Positions 12,154 through 14,487 of a stretch of DNA of 14,487 nt are shown one piece after another. A model generated the notes under the pieces. It had not been told where the DNA came from and did no database searches. It was given only the letters and a program-made list of their open reading frames with translations. A program made the translations under genes and the position numbers. The DNA is from JAMCZC01 sp964364925. GTDB lineage: Bacteria > Patescibacteriota > Microgenomatia > Levybacterales > UBA12049. The stretch's first letter is position 1. Each line of letters starts with the position of its first letter. Location of the stretch: contig CAYIOB010000017.1 in assembly GCA_964364925.1 (NCBI GenBank), positions 1 to 14,487 on the forward strand, written 5' to 3'.

Positions 12154-13034
12154 TGCTTTCTGTTTTTGAGACTGTCTATTAATTTATAAAATTCTTCTTT
12201 GTTGTTTTCATTAAGATCTGATTTTTCGATTATTTCCTTAGCGTTTTTCAAATGCTCTTCAATTTTTCTTAAAGCTTCTTGTTTGGTTTCTGTATTTTCG
12301 GAGTCTAATAAGTCGTCTTGCAGTTGAAAAGCCAAACCAAGATTTAATCCTAATTCGTAGCAAAATTTTTCGGTGTTTTTATCAATTCCAATAAGAGATG
12401 CCCCAATTTGAAGAGGTCTTATGAAACTGTAGCTTGCGGTTTTAAGTTTATCTTTTTTATCGATTAATTCTTTTGGAATATCTTTTCTTGAAGCAATATC
12501 GATATCAATCACCTGTCCTAAAAATACATCATCGGCCATTTTGTTAAAAAATGATTTTGCGCTTCTTAGTTTATTTTCATCGAAATTAACTTCGTCAAAG
12601 ACAGAAAAAGCCCAAGCTAGCAAGATGTCGCCTAAAATAATAGCTTGGGAATTGCCAATATGACTTAAGTCTCCGCTTCTCCCTTCTTTCTGAAGTTTTT
12701 CTTTTACATATTCATGAACGGTTTGCACGCCGTGTCTTACAGAGCTTTTATCCATTATGTCGTCATGAATTAATGCGAAGTTATGGAATAATTCAAGCGA
12801 AACAAAAAACTCTAAAGCTTTTTCTGTCTCTTTTCCGCCCGAAGCTTTATACATGAGGTATGCGATATAGGGCCTTACACGTTTTCCCCCGGTTTCTATC
12901 AGTTTTTGCGAGTAATTTACAATACCTAAGATAAAAGGGTCGCTGACATTTTTAGAAAAAGTTTCAATTTTTTTATCTAAGTATTGCTTGAGAATAGGAT
13001 CAAATGTTTTCTTAAACTCTTTTAAATTGTGCAT
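12150..13034 (-). CDS. Short-chain polyprenyl diphosphate synthase (FPP/GGPP type)
   Basis: Trans-prenyltransferase that condenses IPP onto DMAPP to make a linear prenyl diphosphate, 294 aa, mostly alpha-helical and soluble. The substrate-binding segment GGKRVRPYI lies at 49-57, the first Asp-rich motif DDIMD at 91-95 and the second DDLLD at 240-244 in LAFQLQDDLLD. The first motif has no two-residue insertion, and the residue five before it is aromatic (F86). By the rules known for this family this suggests an archaeal-like C20 (GGPP) synthase, with C15 possible; product length is an inference. It has its own promoter and diverges from the VKOR gene. Its TAG overlaps the stop of the decarboxylase on the other strand. 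Confidence 0.93.
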   Translation of the reverse strand: MHNLKEFKKTFDPILKQYLDKKIETFSKNVSDPFILGIVNYSQKLIETGGKRVRPYIAYLMYKASGGKETEKALEFFVSLELFHNFALIHDDIMDKSSVRHGVQTVHEYVKEKLQKEGRSGDLSHIGNSQAIILGDILLAWAFSVFDEVNFDENKLRSAKSFFNKMADDVFLGQVIDIDIASRKDIPKELIDKKDKLKTASYSFIRPLQIGASLIGIDKNTEKFCYELGLNLGLAFQLQDDLLDSENTETKQEALRKIEEHLKNAKEIIEKSDLNENNKEEFYKLIDSLKNRKH

Positions 13035-13059
13035 ATATTGGTCGGAACAGGCAGGAGTA

Positions 13060-13089
13060 ATTTTAGCACAATAGCGCTTGTTGATTCAA
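13060..13089 (-). promoter_or_regulatory. Promoter of the prenyl synthase gene
   Basis: Minus strand: TTGAAT (13089-13084), 18-base spacer, then TAAAAT (13065-13060) preceded by TGC, giving an extended -10. The expected transcription start near 13053 leaves a roughly 19-base leader without a Shine-Dalgarno. The -35 box overlaps that of the divergent VKOR promoter. Confidence 0.6.
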
Positions 13090-13107
13090 TTAAGAATTTG
13101 CTACACT
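13078..13107 (+). promoter_or_regulatory. Promoter of the VKOR gene, predicting a leaderless mRNA
   Basis: TACACT (13102-13107) preceded by TGC is an extended -10. Candidate -35 boxes are TTGTTG (13078-13083, 18-base spacer) and TTGATT (13081-13086, 15-base spacer). ATG 13115 begins 8 bases after the -10, at the expected transcription start, so the mRNA would have no leader. Confidence 0.6.
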
Positions 13108-13114
13108 AAAAGAT

Positions 13115-14116
13115 ATGCATATTTATAATCTTGTTATTATTGCGTCTTCATTTGCAGGATTTTTAATTGCATTATATATAGCGCTCCAAAAAAGAAAGCC
13201 GCATCCTGTCGTCTGCCCGATGAAAGGCGACTGTGACGCAGTTGTAAAAAGCGAACACTCAAAATTTTTTCATATTCCCGTCGAGTATTTAGGGATAGCC
13301 TATTATTTGCTTATTTTCTTTTCTTATTTATCTCTCTCTATCACTCCTTCATTTAATCAGCAGCATCCTTTATTTACCTTTTCCGTATTATCCTTAAGCT
13401 TAGTAGCTTTTCTATTTTCCATATATCTAACTTTTATTCAGGCATTTTTAATTCGCCGGTTCTGCACATGGTGCTTGCTGTCTGCTTTTTTGTGCACCAT
13501 TATTTTTATAGCTGCAATAAATGGTTCTTCCTTTGAGTTCTTGTCTTTCCTTGTGCAGTACAGAGGGCCGATTGTAGGATTTCATGTTATCGGATTAGTT
13601 CTAGGTTTGGGAGGCGCAGTGTTTTCAGACATTTTGCTTATGAGATTTCTTAAAGATTTAAGAATATCAAAAAGCGAATTATATATTCTGAAAACCTTTT
13701 CGCAAATTATATGGTTTGGGCTTGCTATCTCAATAGTATCAGGGATTGGTCTTTATCTTCCGGATGCAGAAGGGTTAAATCAGTCCGCAAAATTTATTGC
13801 AAAAATGACTATTTTATTAGTAGTTATCGTAAATGGGGCCGGTCTTAATCTGTTTATAACTCCAAAACTTACCTCAATGCCTTTCGGAGAAATTTCTGAC
13901 AAAGAAAAGGGACTGAGGGAAATAAGACGGCTGTCGTTTGCTATGGCCGCCATATCGATCATATCGTGGCTTAGCGTTTTTATCTTAGGAATGATGAGGA
14001 CCTCTCCATTTGAATTAAGAATTATATTCGGAGTCTATCTTCTAGCTCTTTTTGCCGGGATAGCAGGAAGCCAAGTGATGGAATACCTCATATCAAAAGG
14101 AAAGATAAATACGTAG
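13115..14116 (+). CDS. VKOR-family disulfide oxidoreductase fused to a second membrane domain
   Basis: A 333-aa integral membrane protein. Residues 1-135 are a VKOR domain: membrane segment 5-24, outer-face loop with C34 and C40 in CPMKGDCDAVV, the conserved HIPVEYLGIAYY (53-64), two further membrane segments, and the active-site CTWC (C117, C120). VKOR re-oxidises a DsbA-like partner using quinone, driving disulfide formation outside the membrane. Bacterial homologues are often fused to a thioredoxin-like domain. Here residues 151-333 are instead a domain with about five membrane segments (starting GFHVIGLVLGLGGAVFSDIL), which I cannot name; it loosely recalls DUF2269/CopD-type membrane proteins. 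No thioredoxin domain is present. The quinone it needs could link it to the isoprenoid genes next door. Confidence 0.87.
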   Translation: MHIYNLVIIASSFAGFLIALYIALQKRKPHPVVCPMKGDCDAVVKSEHSKFFHIPVEYLGIAYYLLIFFSYLSLSITPSFNQQHPLFTFSVLSLSLVAFLFSIYLTFIQAFLIRRFCTWCLLSAFLCTIIFIAAINGSSFEFLSFLVQYRGPIVGFHVIGLVLGLGGAVFSDILLMRFLKDLRISKSELYILKTFSQIIWFGLAISIVSGIGLYLPDAEGLNQSAKFIAKMTILLVVIVNGAGLNLFITPKLTSMPFGEISDKEKGLREIRRLSFAMAAISIISWLSVFILGMMRTSPFELRIIFGVYLLALFAGIAGSQVMEYLISKGKINT

Positions 14117-14258
14117 ACCATGTTGTTGGTTGTTCTCAGAAGGAATTATTGACAGAATGATTTTCTTGAAAAGCTAGACTAATATTTAAACAAAAATTAG
14201 TTAATTTGATATAGAATACTTAGTTGAAATTTCCCTTAAACCTGCTGCGCAAGCGATA
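14117..14258. other. Intergenic region, nothing recognisable
   Basis: A 142-base AT-rich stretch after the VKOR stop. I see no terminator with a convincing GC stem and T-run, no open frame with a ribosome-binding site and no repeat shared with the rest of the window. The tRNA promoter follows it. Confidence 0.5.
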
Positions 14259-14287
14259 TTAAAATTATAAGCGTAATGGTATATAAT
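14259..14287 (+). promoter_or_regulatory. Promoter of tRNA-Pro
   Basis: TTAAAA (14259-14264), 17-base spacer, TATAAT (14282-14287). Transcription should start near 14294, about 8 bases before the mature tRNA 5' end. Confidence 0.65.
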
Positions 14288-14301
14288 ACTAAGGCTAATC
14301 G

Positions 14302-14372
14302 CGGGATGTAGTATAGTGGTAGTACGCCGCGCTGGGGGTGCGGTAGTCCGTGTCCGATTCACGGCATCCCGA
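14302..14372 (+). tRNA. tRNA-Pro, anticodon GGG
   Basis: A 71-base cloverleaf. The acceptor stem CGGGATG pairs fully with CATCCCG, with A as discriminator; C1-G72 is typical of tRNA-Pro. The D arm is GTAT/AGTGGTA/GTAC. The anticodon stem CCGCG/TGCGG (closing G-U) carries loop CTGGGGG, giving anticodon GGG with T33 before and G37 after. The variable region is TAGT (4 bases). The T arm is CCGTG/TCCGATT/CACGG. The T loop has C at position 55, where nearly all elongator tRNAs have U (pseudouridine). CCA is not encoded. GGG reads CCC and CCU codons, so another tRNA-Pro must lie elsewhere for CCA/CCG. Confidence 0.92.
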
Positions 14373-14427
14373 CTGACAGCGAACTAGGGCTGGAGTCTGA
14401 AAATCCACCGGAAGACTGGCTTTGGGA

Positions 14428-14487
14428 ATGGAGGATATCAAAGCCCTTTTTGAAAGAAACGGAAAGCCGCCGGTAAAAAGATGTGAA
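14428..14487 (+). CDS. Possible start of an unidentified gene, cut by the window edge
   Basis: ATG 14428 opens 20 codons without a stop (MEDIKALFERNGKPPVKRCE) to the window end. The preceding in-frame stop is at about 14395. No convincing Shine-Dalgarno is present and I do not recognise the peptide. A different frame through the same bases is also open for 33 codons before stopping, so coding status is uncertain. Confidence 0.25.
   Translation, partial: MEDIKALFERNGKPPVKRCE

Noticed and set aside
14117..14160. Terminator after the VKOR gene
   Set aside because: Only weak AT pairing around 14142-14165, without a GC stem or T-run; not supported.
14375..14476. Open frame after the tRNA (DSELGLESENPPEDWLW...)
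   Set aside because: No start codon of good quality follows the tRNA, and the frame continues back through the tRNA itself; more likely non-coding read-through.

Overview
The window is AT-rich, extremely compact bacterial DNA. Gene order and protein style point to a Candidate Phyla Radiation (Patescibacteria) genome, most likely Microgenomates-like. This placement is an inference from several signs: short r-proteins with Lys-rich tails, short GC-rich palindromic repeats of the CCTTCGACAAGCTCAGG type scattered through and between genes, a zinc-ribbon-less DUF35 protein, and a mevalonate pathway instead of DXP genes.

Layout. (1) Positions 1-3770 (+) hold the end of the alpha/S13 ribosomal operon and the L13-S9 pair: rpsM (3' end only), rpsK, rpsD, rpoA, rplQ, rplM, rpsI. 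Repeat-like elements sit at the rpsK/rpsD and rpoA/rplQ gaps and inside the end of rplM. (2) Positions 3774-5392 (-) hold a tightly coupled four-gene unit, read from right to left: an ECF-like sigma factor, a 75-aa single-pass membrane protein, a 105-aa membrane protein, and type 1 isopentenyl-diphosphate isomerase (idi). (3) Positions 5475-12153 (+) hold a mevalonate gene cluster: class I HMG-CoA reductase, archaeal-type HMG-CoA synthase, archaeal-type thiolase, a DUF35/OB-fold protein, mevalonate kinase, a second GHMP kinase (probable phosphomevalonate kinase) and diphosphomevalonate decarboxylase. (4) Positions 12150-13034 (-) hold a short-chain polyprenyl diphosphate synthase, convergent with the decarboxylase and sharing stop-codon bases. 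(5) Positions 13115-14116 (+) hold a VKOR-type disulfide oxidoreductase fused to an extra membrane domain. (6) A tRNA-Pro(GGG) lies at 14302-14372, followed by an unidentified partial ORF at the edge.

Together the genes would take acetyl-CoA through acetoacetyl-CoA, HMG-CoA, mevalonate, mevalonate-5-phosphate and mevalonate-5-diphosphate to IPP, then DMAPP (Idi) and a C15-C20 prenyl diphosphate. The whole route from acetyl-CoA to an allylic polyprenyl diphosphate is encoded within about 9.3 kb. The thiolase/HMGS/DUF35 trio is the set that forms a channeling complex in archaea.

The points most worth a second look are the cysteine-free DUF35 protein, the apparent Asp-to-Asn change at the decarboxylase catalytic position, the sigma/membrane-protein/idi operon with a promoter that predicts a leaderless mRNA, the overlapping -35 boxes of the prenyl synthase/VKOR promoters, the VKOR fusion, repeats that have become coding sequence, and a tRNA-Pro with C at position 55. 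No IS element, CRISPR array or phage gene is visible, and no gene-free stretch exceeds 300 bases.
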